This document shows positions 1-7,204 of a DNA stretch of 46,325 nt, piece by piece. This DNA is from a virus. Within the stretch, counting starts at the first letter, position 1, and every line of letters starts with the position of its first letter. Position numbers and translations under genes: made by a program. The notes under the pieces are model-generated. The model was not told the origin of the DNA and made no database searches. It saw only the letters and a list, made by a program, of their open reading frames with translations. The stretch is taken from positions 1 to 46,325 of the IMG/VR virus record IMGVR_UViG_3300022745_000050. One strand, 5' to 3'.

Positions 1-140
1 ACATGCCCAAGATCATCCCAGACAATCATGTTGCCGTCATGCACAGCCGCTATGCGGTTCCATTTATCAGGCCCGATGAACGGCCCTTCAAAGTGCACGG
101 TCGGGCTGCGGCGCAAAGCCCATTTCGGTGTGTCGGTCAT
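1..140 (-). CDS. Hypothetical protein, N-terminal part, cut by the left edge
   Basis: The ATG at 140 overlaps the stop of the preceding gene (ATGA), and 46 codons are visible before the window ends. It starts MTDTPKWALRRS and has no motif I recognise. The reading frame matches the partial gene at the right edge (46188-46325) if the CATG shared by both edges is counted once. The joined protein would be about 91 residues, with the last part reading HGRKVILCGDF. Function unknown. It belongs to the leftward accessory operon. Confidence 0.6.
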   Translation of the reverse strand, partial: MTDTPKWALRRSPTVHFEGPFIGPDKWNRIAAVHDGNMIVWDDLGH

Positions 141-382
141 TTCAGCATCCCCATAATCACAGCGGCATACATGCCGAGAACAAAACACCCCATCGCTACC
201 ACCGCGAAAGAGCCGGACCGCAGCCCGTTCCAGAGCCAGCGGCGGTATTGCGTCCAGAGCGATAGTCGGTAGTGCAAAATGGGTTGGTTGGCGTCTATCC
301 AGCCCGCCCCGAGCACGTCGCGGGCGGTGTTGGGGGCGTCCTTGGGCGGGACGCGGTTGGCCATTGTCATGTCGGTCCTCAT
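137..382 (-). CDS. Small membrane protein
   Basis: 81 residues. The N-terminal half is soluble and polar. The C-terminal ~25 residues, ending VAMGCFVLGMYAAVIMGMLK, form one clear membrane segment, so the protein is probably C-tail anchored in the inner membrane. The start ATG overlaps the stop of the upstream gene (GCATGAGG at 382), and its own stop overlaps the next start, which indicates translational coupling within a leftward operon. I do not recognise the family. A superinfection-exclusion or other membrane-level host-takeover role is possible but is only inference. Confidence 0.6.
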   Translation of the reverse strand: MRTDMTMANRVPPKDAPNTARDVLGAGWIDANQPILHYRLSLWTQYRRWLWNGLRSGSFAVVAMGCFVLGMYAAVIMGMLK

Positions 383-606
383 GCGAAAATGTCGGTTTCG
401 ATTGTCGGTCGTGTCGGTTCGGGGAAGGCCAGCGCCAAGGCCGCTGCGGCGGTCGGCGCCGTGAATGTGTAGGTTTTGGTGTCTGGCGTGATGATCTCCA
501 GCGTCACAGAACCTCCAGGCTCCATTGCGTAGAGGTTCATCGCCAGATCCGGGTTCTCCGCGCGCAGTGTGTCGAAACGTTCAGGCGAAGATGCTGTCAG
601 GGTCAT
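379..606 (-). CDS. Hypothetical protein with C-terminal DIFA tail
   Basis: 75 residues with no recognised domain. The middle is beta-like, with many V, T and I residues. It begins 26 bases inside the preceding gene and overlaps the next start by four bases. It ends TDIFA, one of twelve proteins in this window that share the short tail x-[DGS]-[ILV]-F-[GAED]. The overlaps on both sides support it as a real, coupled gene. Function unknown. Confidence 0.6.
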   Translation of the reverse strand: MTLTASSPERFDTLRAENPDLAMNLYAMEPGGSVTLEIITPDTKTYTFTAPTAAAALALAFPEPTRPTIETDIFA

Positions 607-829
607 CGACCGTCCCCTTCAACACGTTGGGGCGATCTGCCTCCGAGAGCGACAGATAGTGCCGCAAAACGAGCACAACGAGCCGGTTTCGTGTCACGCC
701 GATCAGTTTTGCCGCTTCGTCCAGATGCGCGGGCAGCGCGACACCGACCCGGAAAGACAGCGGTTTGGACGTTTTCGACGGCGGCTTTTTGCGTTTTGGC
801 TTTGCCGGCGATTTCAGATTGGTCGGCAT
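581..829 (-). CDS. Ribbon-helix-helix-like regulator, first gene of the leftward operon
   Basis: 82 residues. A lysine/proline-rich N-terminus of about 24 residues precedes LSFRVGVALPAHLDEAAKLI and a following helix (VTRNRLVVLVLRHYL). That strand-helix-helix arrangement resembles CopG/Arc ribbon-helix-helix DNA-binding proteins. It is the first gene after the divergent promoter region at 830-974, which suits an autoregulator. It ends DSIFA, the shared short C-terminal tail. The fold assignment rests on pattern only; the DNA target is unknown. Confidence 0.55.
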   Translation of the reverse strand: MPTNLKSPAKPKRKKPPSKTSKPLSFRVGVALPAHLDEAAKLIGVTRNRLVVLVLRHYLSLSEADRPNVLKGTVDDPDSIFA

Positions 830-859
830 CTGGCCCCCTTTGTTGGTCCGTTTTCAGGG

Positions 860-888
860 GTGTATTACAAAGTGTGTTACACTGTCAA
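860..888 (-). promoter_or_regulatory. Putative leftward promoter with a perfect -35
   Basis: On the minus strand TTGACA (888-883) is followed by weak -10 candidates around 867-859 (TAATAC or TACACC). It lies 31-59 bases upstream of the start at 829. The region holds two near-direct repeats, GTGTATTACA (860-869) and GTGTGTTACA (872-881); the second recurs in other promoter regions. The -10 is not convincing on its own. Confidence 0.4.
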
Positions 889-903
889 CCGACAAATCAG
901 ACA
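883..903. promoter_or_regulatory. Recurrent 21-base operator-like site
   Basis: It matches TGTC-N4-GACAAATCAGACA exactly. Four further strong matches lie at 11518-11538, 28966-28986 (reversed), 31310-31330 and 42782-42802, all at gene starts or intergenic gaps. Here it overlaps the leftward -35 and sits 15 bases upstream of the rightward -35 at 918. It is a candidate binding site for the phage repressor or the ribbon-helix-helix protein. Confidence 0.5.
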
Positions 904-917
904 CGTCAGACGGTTTG

Positions 918-946
918 TTGCGCGTGTATGGTTTGTAGGGTATAGT
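918..946 (+). promoter_or_regulatory. Sigma-70-type promoter of the tail fibre gene
   Basis: TTGCGC (918-923), a 17-base spacer and TATAGT (941-946). The predicted start is near 953, about 22 bases before the ATG at 975. The -35 form TTGCxx with a 17-base spacer recurs in the promoters at 28954-28982 and 37220-37248, which suggests a common host sigma-factor preference. Confidence 0.65.
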
Positions 947-974
947 CAGGCAAACCCGCGCAGGGAGCGTCGCC

Positions 975-2171
975 ATGTCCAACCCGACCCCGTATGTCCC
1001 CAACTATTCCTACGTGGGGTGGCAGACGCTCAATCCGGCGAAGCCTCTGCCTGCGTCTCAAGTGGACAACGACTTCGCGTCCATTGCGGCGTCTTTGGCC
1101 GCGACGATCACGGCCTTGGCCGACGTGCGGCGCTCGGACGGCAAGCTGGCGAACGGTTCGGTTACGATCGACAGCCTGGCAGACGATACGGTCGGCAATA
1201 TGGGCGCGGCATTGACTGGAACGGCGGCCTACGCGGCCTCGGCCAGCGCGTCCGCCACTGCCGCCGCCGCGTCTGCCGTGGTCGCGTCGAACGCCGCTGT
1301 CAACGCGGCTGCGGGCCGTCTGGCGATCGCTGCGAACCTGTCCGATCTGGCGAGTGCGTCCACGGCGCGGACGAACTTGGGCGCCACGGCGCTCGGCACC
1401 ACGCTCTTTACTCTGGCCACCGCTGCGGTGGGCCGCACGGCGCTCGGCTCAACGACGGTCGGCGACGCGCTGTTCATCGCAGCGACCGCCGCAGCCGCGC
1501 GCTCCACGCTTGGCTCAACGACGGTAGGGGACGCGGTCTTCATTGCGGCGAACGCGGCCGCCGCGCGCACGGCGATCGGCGCGGTGATCGGAACGGACGT
1601 TCAAGCGTGGGACGCTGATCTCGACGCTTTGGGCGCAATGGCCATCGCGGGGATGATGGTTCGCGCGGGGGCGGCGAGTTACACGACGCGTGTCATAACG
1701 AACGGGACGGGCATCACAGTCGCGAACGGCGGCGGCATCTCGGGCAACCCGACGATTGCGGCCGATCTTGCTGACGCGACGGCCCTCGCTTCCGGTACGT
1801 CGGGAAAAGTTGTTGACGCTGCCGTTTTGTTGGCGTCGCGCCCGACCCAAGCGCAAATCGCAGCGCAGACGGCAGGCAAGTATCTGGACGCGTCGGCGCC
1901 AGTGATACGCGCTTCCGGTTTCGTGACGTCGCTCGGCGCGCTGACGGCCGGCCAAGGCGTCACCACGGTCAAGAACTCGACCGGGAACTATACCGTCACT
2001 CTCACCAACGCTGCGCCGAACGCGACCTACCGGGTGAACGCGACGATCAACGGTACGGTAGCCGCCTTCGTGACTGTCTCATCGAAGACGACTACGACTT
2101 TCGTAGTCACGACTTTCGGCTCCGGTGGATCCGCATCGGACCAATCGTTTGATTTCATGGTGTCGTACTGA
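975..2171 (+). CDS. Tail fibre protein
   Basis: 398 residues, very rich in Ala, Thr and Ser. The N-terminal ~70 residues (YVPNYSYVGWQTLNPAKPLP) look like a virion-attachment region. The middle carries collar-type repeats: RTNLGATALGTTLFTLATAA, RTALGSTTVGDALFIAATAA and RSTLGSTTVGDAVFIAANAA. Such repeats are typical of phage trimeric fibres. The last ~90 residues (beta-rich, ending FDFMVSY) are the likely receptor-binding tip. Unusually, it is alone on the plus strand, far from the other tail genes, with its own promoter at 918-946. Its stop lies three bases from the stop of the convergent polymerase gene. Structural role fairly sure; receptor unknown. Confidence 0.8.
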   Translation: MSNPTPYVPNYSYVGWQTLNPAKPLPASQVDNDFASIAASLAATITALADVRRSDGKLANGSVTIDSLADDTVGNMGAALTGTAAYAASASASATAAAASAVVASNAAVNAAAGRLAIAANLSDLASASTARTNLGATALGTTLFTLATAAVGRTALGSTTVGDALFIAATAAAARSTLGSTTVGDAVFIAANAAAARTAIGAVIGTDVQAWDADLDALGAMAIAGMMVRAGAASYTTRVITNGTGITVANGGGISGNPTIAADLADATALASGTSGKVVDAAVLLASRPTQAQIAAQTAGKYLDASAPVIRASGFVTSLGALTAGQGVTTVKNSTGNYTVTLTNAAPNATYRVNATINGTVAAFVTVSSKTTTTFVVTTFGSGGSASDQSFDFMVSY

Positions 2172-2174
2172 ATT

Positions 2175-4403
2175 TTACTCCTTCCTGTACCGCTTGCCGC
2201 GCCACCCGCCCGCGGTGAGCGGCATACCCTCGGCCCATGCCGGCAACTCGCAGATCAGCTTCTCAAACTCGGCCAAGTCACCAAAGCCGCGCGGCACTTC
2301 GGAGATGATTTCGTCGTAGACGTGGCCGATGATCGGGTAGCCGGCGCGCTCGGCCTTCCACATGCCGTTTACCAGCAAGTCGCGGGCGGTGGCCTGCGTC
2401 CAGTTCTCCGCAATCAGCCCGCCGTACAGTTTCGACCGGGTGAACTTCTTGGTCGTCGAGTTCACTGACATGATTGAGATGCCCGGCGACGTGTCGCCTT
2501 GGATCCGAACCTCGCCCTTCAACTCCAGCCGCTCGGCCTGTTCCCGGTCCATGACTTCGGCGTCGGACCACTCATTCGGCCCGATCTTCACTTCGACCCA
2601 CACTTGCGCGGACAGACGCGGCGCCCCGTAGGCCAAACAGCGGCCAGAGGGCAGCCGCAGCCACAGGAACCCATGTCGGACGATGAACTGGCAGCGCGCC
2701 GCAGACGTGACGGTGCCGGGGTTCTCCACGGCATCGCGCACGGCGGCTTCGCTCAAAGTCCAGGACTTCGCGATGGCCGGGTTGGTGGCCCGCCAGCCCA
2801 CTTTGATGATCTCGCACGCAATCCACGCTTCCCGCGATAGCACGTCGGTGTGGCTCTTGCCGCGCTTCAGATTGGCGGCGTAGCGCTTGACCGCCTTCTC
2901 ACGCCGCTCTTCATCTGCGGCCTGCCACACGGGCTCGTATAGGCCGTGCAGGTCCACGCCGTAGTTCCGCGACATCGAATAGAAGGCCGACACTCCACCC
3001 CCGAAACCTAACGCCAATTCGGAAACCTTGCCGACCGACTGCCGCAGCGGGTGTTTCTTCGTGATCACGTCCGTCGACATGTTCATGATGCCAGCCGCCG
3101 TGCGCCGGTACATGTCGGGCAAAGACGGGTCTGCGATGATCTCGTGCAGCGCTTTGACTTTCCAGTCCTCGCCCGCCATCCACGCGATGACAGCGCCCTC
3201 GATGCCGCTGTAGTCGGCCTGCACCAGTTCCTTGCCCGGCCCGGCCCAAACGAAGCCCCGTATCGCGTCGCTGATCAGGTGCAGCGGACGGCCAAGCGTC
3301 TCGCCGTACAACGCCTTCAGCGCCTCCGGGTCCTCGGTCTTGAACGTGTTAAATAACACGTCGGCGCGCGGGTGCGCCTCGTCGAACTCACGGCGCGGGC
3401 GGGGCATGTTGGCGAAGTTCACGCCAGTGCTGCTCCAGCGCCCCGTAGACGCGCCGTGATAGAGGAACGTGCCTCTCACCCTCCCGTCAGCGCTGGCGCG
3501 GTCCAGCATGGCCTCCAGCTTCGCCACGGAGGTCTTTGCGGCCTCCTGGCGTATCAGGAGCGCGGCGCGGACGTGGCCGGGCAGATCAGTGGTGTCCAAC
3601 AGATCGGCGATTTCGGCCTTGGCCGCGGACGTCAGTTCTACGCCCTGCATCTGCACCCACTCCACCAGCTTGCCGGGCTGCGAACAGGCCGTCACGAAGC
3701 CCCCGGTGGCCGCCCGCATCTCGCGGTCCAGCATCGCCTTGGACTTGTCGGCCAGCCGGATAGCCGCCACGGCAGAGGCCCGGTCGATCCGCACGCCGCG
3801 CCGGTTGATCTTCTGGTCCAACACCCACACGGCTTGTTCCGCATCGGACAGGGGCACCATGCGCTTGGCGGCGGCCTCTTCTGTCTCCACATCGCGGACG
3901 CAGTAAGCGCAGAATAGTTTCCAGTCCTCGGGGTGATCGGCCGGTTCGTTCCAGTACAGTCCGGGCGGCTCGTCCTTCTTGGGCTTGCGCGGGATCGAGA
4001 ACTTGCGGATCAGCCGCATACCGTCTTTGTCCTTCTGGACGTCCAGCCCGAGGGCCGCGCCGAGGTCGCCAAGGGACCGGGGGAGCGACATGGCGGCAGC
4101 GGCGGCAGCGGTGTCGACGAACTGATCGAGACGCGGGCGGGGCCAACCGAAGCGATCGGCCAGAAGGTCGAAGCCGAGGGCCTCAAAGGCGGCGTTGTGG
4201 GCGTGTATCCTGGCCCCTGCCGAGATTGCGGCGCAGAGGTCATCCGGGCGTGGCGTGTCGTAGGTCCACAGCCGGATCGGCGCGTCGTCGATCCGATAGG
4301 CGGCCATCAGGACAGTTGTCTCGGGATGCTCAAAGTAGACGCTGGCCCCGCAGGTCTTCAGATCGACCGGGCTGCGCGTCTCGAAGTCGACTGACACCTT
4401 CAT
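2175..4403 (-). CDS. Family A DNA polymerase with 3'-5' exonuclease domain
   Basis: 742 residues. The N-terminal DEDD exonuclease is seen as DFETR (D6, E8), AHNAAFE (around 68-74) and YCVRDVE (D171). The polymerase domain shows TGRWSS (around 320-325), motif A ADYSGIE (D397), motif B RQSVGK and LGFGGG (around 454-470), and motif C at 694-699. Motif C reads HVYDEI, with tyrosine where most family members have the His of HDE. The ATG overlaps the stop of the methyltransferase upstream (GGATGA), so it is the last gene of the early operon. It replicates the phage DNA together with the SSB and the prim-pol helicase. The protein lacks the C-terminal DxFG tail of its neighbours. Confidence 0.93.
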   Translation of the reverse strand: MKVSVDFETRSPVDLKTCGASVYFEHPETTVLMAAYRIDDAPIRLWTYDTPRPDDLCAAISAGARIHAHNAAFEALGFDLLADRFGWPRPRLDQFVDTAAAAAAMSLPRSLGDLGAALGLDVQKDKDGMRLIRKFSIPRKPKKDEPPGLYWNEPADHPEDWKLFCAYCVRDVETEEAAAKRMVPLSDAEQAVWVLDQKINRRGVRIDRASAVAAIRLADKSKAMLDREMRAATGGFVTACSQPGKLVEWVQMQGVELTSAAKAEIADLLDTTDLPGHVRAALLIRQEAAKTSVAKLEAMLDRASADGRVRGTFLYHGASTGRWSSTGVNFANMPRPRREFDEAHPRADVLFNTFKTEDPEALKALYGETLGRPLHLISDAIRGFVWAGPGKELVQADYSGIEGAVIAWMAGEDWKVKALHEIIADPSLPDMYRRTAAGIMNMSTDVITKKHPLRQSVGKVSELALGFGGGVSAFYSMSRNYGVDLHGLYEPVWQAADEERREKAVKRYAANLKRGKSHTDVLSREAWIACEIIKVGWRATNPAIAKSWTLSEAAVRDAVENPGTVTSAARCQFIVRHGFLWLRLPSGRCLAYGAPRLSAQVWVEVKIGPNEWSDAEVMDREQAERLELKGEVRIQGDTSPGISIMSVNSTTKKFTRSKLYGGLIAENWTQATARDLLVNGMWKAERAGYPIIGHVYDEIISEVPRGFGDLAEFEKLICELPAWAEGMPLTAGGWRGKRYRKE

Positions 4404-5134
4404 CCGAATACTCCTTCGTCAGCCATCAGGTAGGACAGCCCGAGCCGCTTTTTGGCGACTTCAAAATAAACGTCATCGCGCTCAATGCCGATGAATTTGC
4501 GCCCGGTGTTCTGGCAAGCGACGCCGGTTGTGCCGCTACCCATGCAGTTATCCAGAACGGTGTCGCCTTCGTTGGTGTACGTTCTTATCAGATACTCCAT
4601 CAGGGCGACGGGCTTTTGCGTGGGGTGAACGGTTGAGCCCTCGGAGGCGATGTTCAACACGTCGCGCGGCCAATTTGTGAACTCCTGAATGTAGTCTTTG
4701 CCTCCGCGGGTCCCGTAATTTTCGCTGCTATGCTTAACCTTGTCGTGCCGGGTCTTGTTGATCCGCTCGACGCCCTGCGCATTGTACGGCCCTGCGGACG
4801 CTCCAAAAACAAGCACCTGTTCGTGCTGCCTGACGGGCATCCGCTTGGCGTTTAAGACGCCTGTGATCTTCGTTTTGACCCACGTCCACTCGTAGGAGAA
4901 CCCCTTCGCGTTGCTCATAACTAAGGCGCTACTGAAGGGCTGCGTGGCAGTCAGAACGACCGCGCCCCGACACAAGCGCCGGTACTGCGCCCACAGCGGG
5001 GCAAACGGAATAACCGAGTCCCACTTGTTTTGCGTAGTGCCGTAGGGCAGATCGGACAGCACGAGGTCAACTGATCCGGCTTCCAGCGTTGCCATCACCT
5101 CTAAGCAGTCTCCTTTGAATATCTGGGCGTTCAT
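4400..5134 (-). CDS. DNA (adenine or N4-cytosine) methyltransferase
   Basis: 244 residues. The catalytic SDLPYGTT (27-34) is a DPPY-type motif. The AdoMet-binding segment VLDNCMGSGTTG is near the C-terminus and is followed by FIGIERD. This order (catalytic motif first) fits the beta-class N4/N6 amino-methyltransferases. The start MNAQIFKGDCLEVM is the usual N-terminus of the family and overlaps the stop of the zinc-ribbon gene (ATGA). It likely protects phage DNA from restriction. The C-terminus reads DEGVFG, the shared tail; its last codon also overlaps the polymerase start. Confidence 0.88.
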   Translation of the reverse strand: MNAQIFKGDCLEVMATLEAGSVDLVLSDLPYGTTQNKWDSVIPFAPLWAQYRRLCRGAVVLTATQPFSSALVMSNAKGFSYEWTWVKTKITGVLNAKRMPVRQHEQVLVFGASAGPYNAQGVERINKTRHDKVKHSSENYGTRGGKDYIQEFTNWPRDVLNIASEGSTVHPTQKPVALMEYLIRTYTNEGDTVLDNCMGSGTTGVACQNTGRKFIGIERDDVYFEVAKKRLGLSYLMADEGVFG

Positions 5135-5328
5135 TTCTTCCCGCCTCTGTTCTTCAAGGACTTCTCGCCCGCGCCGCCGACGTGCCATTGCCGGCAGTGC
5201 TTGCAGTGGTAGGCCGTGCGCTTGGGGCCATCTTTGCGCCGCACGACGGCGACGGCGTTCTCGTAAGACATGCCGACCTTCCCCGCGCAGGACGCGGTTT
5301 CGTATTGGCTGCGATCAATGTTCTTCAC
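5131..5328 (-). CDS. Small zinc-ribbon-like protein
   Basis: 65 residues from a GTG at 5328 that overlaps the TGA of the upstream gene (GTGA) and has GGGGGAG upstream. The C-terminal half has YHCKHCRQWH, a CxxC...H pattern. This is common in short phage proteins thought to bind zinc, though only part of a full ligand set is visible. It sits between two methyltransferase genes with four-base overlaps on both sides. Longer in-frame readings upstream would overlap the Dam-like gene and are unlikely. Function unknown. Confidence 0.65.
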   Translation of the reverse strand: MKNIDRSQYETASCAGKVGMSYENAVAVVRRKDGPKRTAYHCKHCRQWHVGGAGEKSLKNRGGKK

Positions 5329-5816
5329 GACAGAACTCCCCCGTCGAAGGATTGCGCCAGCCAGCCGAGTGAGCGCGCTTGCCAAAGCGCCGTCTGACCT
5401 AGAAGACCTTTGGCGAACAACGCCGTTCCGTTGCCGGGCTGTTGCCCGGTCGAACCGTCCGGCCGTTCGAATTTCACCTTTGGCGCGACGAACAAGATGC
5501 TGTCGGCCATAGGGGCGAAGTGCTGGAACCACGGGGCGCTTGTTCGGTCCGGTACGAGCGCGACGCCGTTTGCGTGCGCCATGAACTTCTCCAGCCACGG
5601 CACGAGCCCGTTCCGGCCGCCGAAAGGAGGGTTCATCCAAACGAATCCCTGCCACTCGGTTTCCAGCGATCTTGCCGACAAATAGGCCCGGCAAGGGCAG
5701 TTCGTGGCCCTTGGGGGGCTGGCCACGTCCAGATCGAAGACGAAACCCATAGCGTCAAAAATATATTTTGGGGTGTACCATTCGTCGGATCTGCCGATTG
5801 TCTCCCATACACTCAT
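5325..5816 (-). CDS. Dam-like N6-adenine methyltransferase (phage Dam family)
   Basis: 163 residues. It opens with DEWYTPKYIFDAM (11-23) and carries VWMNPPFGG (N62-P63-P64-F65), the catalytic motif of the phage DNA N-6-adenine methyltransferase family (DUF/Pfam Dam). Its length is normal for that family. The ATG overlaps the stop of the cytosine methyltransferase (GGATGA). Together with its neighbours it makes a three-enzyme modification cluster, presumably against host restriction. Target sequence unknown. Confidence 0.85.
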   Translation of the reverse strand: MSVWETIGRSDEWYTPKYIFDAMGFVFDLDVASPPRATNCPCRAYLSARSLETEWQGFVWMNPPFGGRNGLVPWLEKFMAHANGVALVPDRTSAPWFQHFAPMADSILFVAPKVKFERPDGSTGQQPGNGTALFAKGLLGQTALWQARSLGWLAQSFDGGVLS

Positions 5817-6832
5817 CCAAATATCCCCGTGTCGGTCGCCAAGTCAGACGCTTCCGTCAGCCGAAAACGTCGGATTGCGTCGGTTTCGAGATAGGTTTCG
5901 ATGAAGGCTTGCGCGACGGGCGCAACGATTGCATTGCCGTAACCGCGCAGTCGTCCCACGCGCTCGGCAGCCCCATGAGCCAGCGGGAATGACTGGGGTT
6001 CAACTGGCCTCCACTTTCCATCCCGGCAGAAGAGCCAATCAGCATCTGACCAGAAGCTGTCAACCGGGCGGGGCTGTCCGGCACCCACGCTTGCACCTGC
6101 ATATTCAGGTCGGATAAGCTCACGCCCATTGACTGAGACCCCCGCGCCATGCTCTCCCGCTTTCGTTCCAGAAAGCGTTCCGGGGTTCCGTTGGCTTGCT
6201 GCGTCACTGGGGTCGGCCACCCCGTCATCTTCGCGTCCAGTGCCAAGCACGCGCAGCCGTGCTTCGTCCCGTGCAAGTCCTTCTGTGTCTCCGAACGGCC
6301 CGTCGCGTCGTGCGCTTGCGGAGTTGTCCAGCCTTTCTCCAACCCACCATAGTCTTTGCCTGATGTGGGGCGCGCCGAGGCCCGCAGCGCAGAGATCGAC
6401 CGCTGCGCTGGCGTAGCCCGATCCTTCCAAGTCAGCTTGTACAAGGTCGAGCCAACCGAGGCCGTCCTTGCTTGCAACCTGCTCCCCAAAAACGACTGGA
6501 GGGCGGCACTGGCCGATGAGGTAGTGGAACGCTGGCCAAAGGTGCCGCTCGTCAGCAAACCCCGCTCCTTTGCCTGCCGCGCTGAAAGGCTGGCAAGGGC
6601 AAGACCCGGTCCAGACGGGTCGGTCGTCTGGCCATCCGGCAAGTCTGAGGGCGTAGGACCAAACACCGATCCCGGCGAAGAAGTGGCATTGCGTGTAGCC
6701 TCTGAGGTCGTCGGGTCGGACACCTTCAATGCTCCTTTCGTCCACATCGCCGGGCGCGATGTGGCCCTGTTTGATCAGTTCGCGCAGCCATGCGGCAGCT
6801 TTAGGGTCGTATTCGTTGTAATACGCGGTCAT
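5813..6832 (-). CDS. C5-cytosine DNA methyltransferase
   Basis: 339 residues from the ATG at 6832, which overlaps the upstream stop (GAATGA). Motifs in order: I FAGIG (52-56), IV SCPCQPFS with catalytic Cys80, VI GEQV (around 116-119, where the usual form is ENV), VIII HIRQRL (around 156-161) and X GYGNAIVAP near residue 305. The middle variable region (DNSASARRDGPFGDTEGLAR) would hold target recognition. It ends TGIFG, the shared tail. Unusually, most of its length is also read in another frame by the gene at 5857-6723. Confidence 0.9.
   Translation of the reverse strand: MTAYYNEYDPKAAAWLRELIKQGHIAPGDVDERSIEGVRPDDLRGYTQCHFFAGIGVWSYALRLAGWPDDRPVWTGSCPCQPFSAAGKGAGFADERHLWPAFHYLIGQCRPPVVFGEQVASKDGLGWLDLVQADLEGSGYASAAVDLCAAGLGAPHIRQRLWWVGERLDNSASARRDGPFGDTEGLARDEARLRVLGTGREDDGVADPSDAASQRNPGTLSGTKAGEHGAGVSVNGRELIRPEYAGASVGAGQPRPVDSFWSDADWLFCRDGKWRPVEPQSFPLAHGAAERVGRLRGYGNAIVAPVAQAFIETYLETDAIRRFRLTEASDLATDTGIFG
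5857..6723 (-). CDS. Embedded gene in another frame of the cytosine methyltransferase
   Basis: 288 residues from a GTG at 6723 with AAAGGAG eight bases upstream, inside the methyltransferase gene. From memory, the product resembles a phage-encoded family of unknown function. Features include VSDPTTSE at the start, LASLSARQAKERG, GWTTPQAHD, TGWPTPVTQQ, and the conserved-looking end LNPSHSRWLMGLPSAWDDC. That last block is read from the same bases that give FPLAHGAAERVGRLRGYGNAIV in the methyltransferase. It ends QSDVFG, again the shared tail, although no start codon overlaps there. The ribosome site, the length and the tail all argue for real translation. Confidence 0.6.
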   Translation of the reverse strand: MSDPTTSEATRNATSSPGSVFGPTPSDLPDGQTTDPSGPGLALASLSARQAKERGLLTSGTFGQRSTTSSASAALQSFLGSRLQARTASVGSTLYKLTWKDRATPAQRSISALRASARPTSGKDYGGLEKGWTTPQAHDATGRSETQKDLHGTKHGCACLALDAKMTGWPTPVTQQANGTPERFLERKRESMARGSQSMGVSLSDLNMQVQAWVPDSPARLTASGQMLIGSSAGMESGGQLNPSHSRWLMGLPSAWDDCAVTAMQSLRPSRKPSSKPISKPTQSDVFG

Positions 6833-7059
6833 TCGAAGATGTCCCCTTGCTTGGGGTCGGGCGCGGCGGGGGCCGCCGCCACGTCCAGCGCACGCAACAG
6901 CGCTTCGACCGGGTCGGCCGCGATCTGCACGCCCCACCCGCTCTTGCCGACGCTACGGAAATTGCCCTGGTAGCCCGAAGGGCATTTCATGACGGAGAGA
7001 ATGTCCAACCGGCCCGATGTAGCGGCCTTGCGGATTTCATCTTCCAGATTTTTTGACAT
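6829..7059 (-). CDS. Hypothetical protein with clamp-motif-like tail QGDIFE
   Basis: 76 residues: a charged N-terminal helix (MSKNLEDEIRKAATSGRLD), a short central region (CPSGYQGNFRSVGKSGWGV), an Ala-rich helix and a Pro/Ala linker, then KQGDIFE. Q-G-D-I-F fits the bacterial beta-clamp-binding pattern Q-x-[DS]-[LIM]-F well. It overlaps both neighbours by a few bases in the early operon. No known family recognised. Confidence 0.65.
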   Translation of the reverse strand: MSKNLEDEIRKAATSGRLDILSVMKCPSGYQGNFRSVGKSGWGVQIAADPVEALLRALDVAAAPAAPDPKQGDIFE

Positions 7060-7204
7060 CGCCCACCCACACGTATTTGCGCACCGGATTGACGCGCGGT
7101 TTCGGTTCGGCTTTCGGCTTCACGGGTTTGGCCGGTTTGGGCGGCTGCTCAACGCTCGCCGCCCGTTTCGGCGCCCGGATGAAATGTTCCCCGCGCCAGT
7201 CCAT
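7037..7204 (-). CDS. Small Lys/Pro-rich protein
   Basis: 55 residues. The ATG shares its A with the stop of the GapR-like gene (TGATG), and the end overlaps the start of the next gene by about 23 bases. The middle, PPKPAKPVKPKAEPKPR, is a basic proline-rich linker between MDWRGEHFIRAP and KYVWVGDVKKSGR. Such composition suggests nucleic-acid or partner binding. Function unknown; support comes from the operon packing and sensible composition. Confidence 0.55.
   Translation of the reverse strand: MDWRGEHFIRAPKRAASVEQPPKPAKPVKPKAEPKPRVNPVRKYVWVGDVKKSGR

Noticed and set aside
569-1618. Long rightward reading frame (349 codons)
   Set aside because: It runs over the RHH gene and tail fibre in another frame; Arg/Gly-rich composition typical of a shadow, with no ribosome site.
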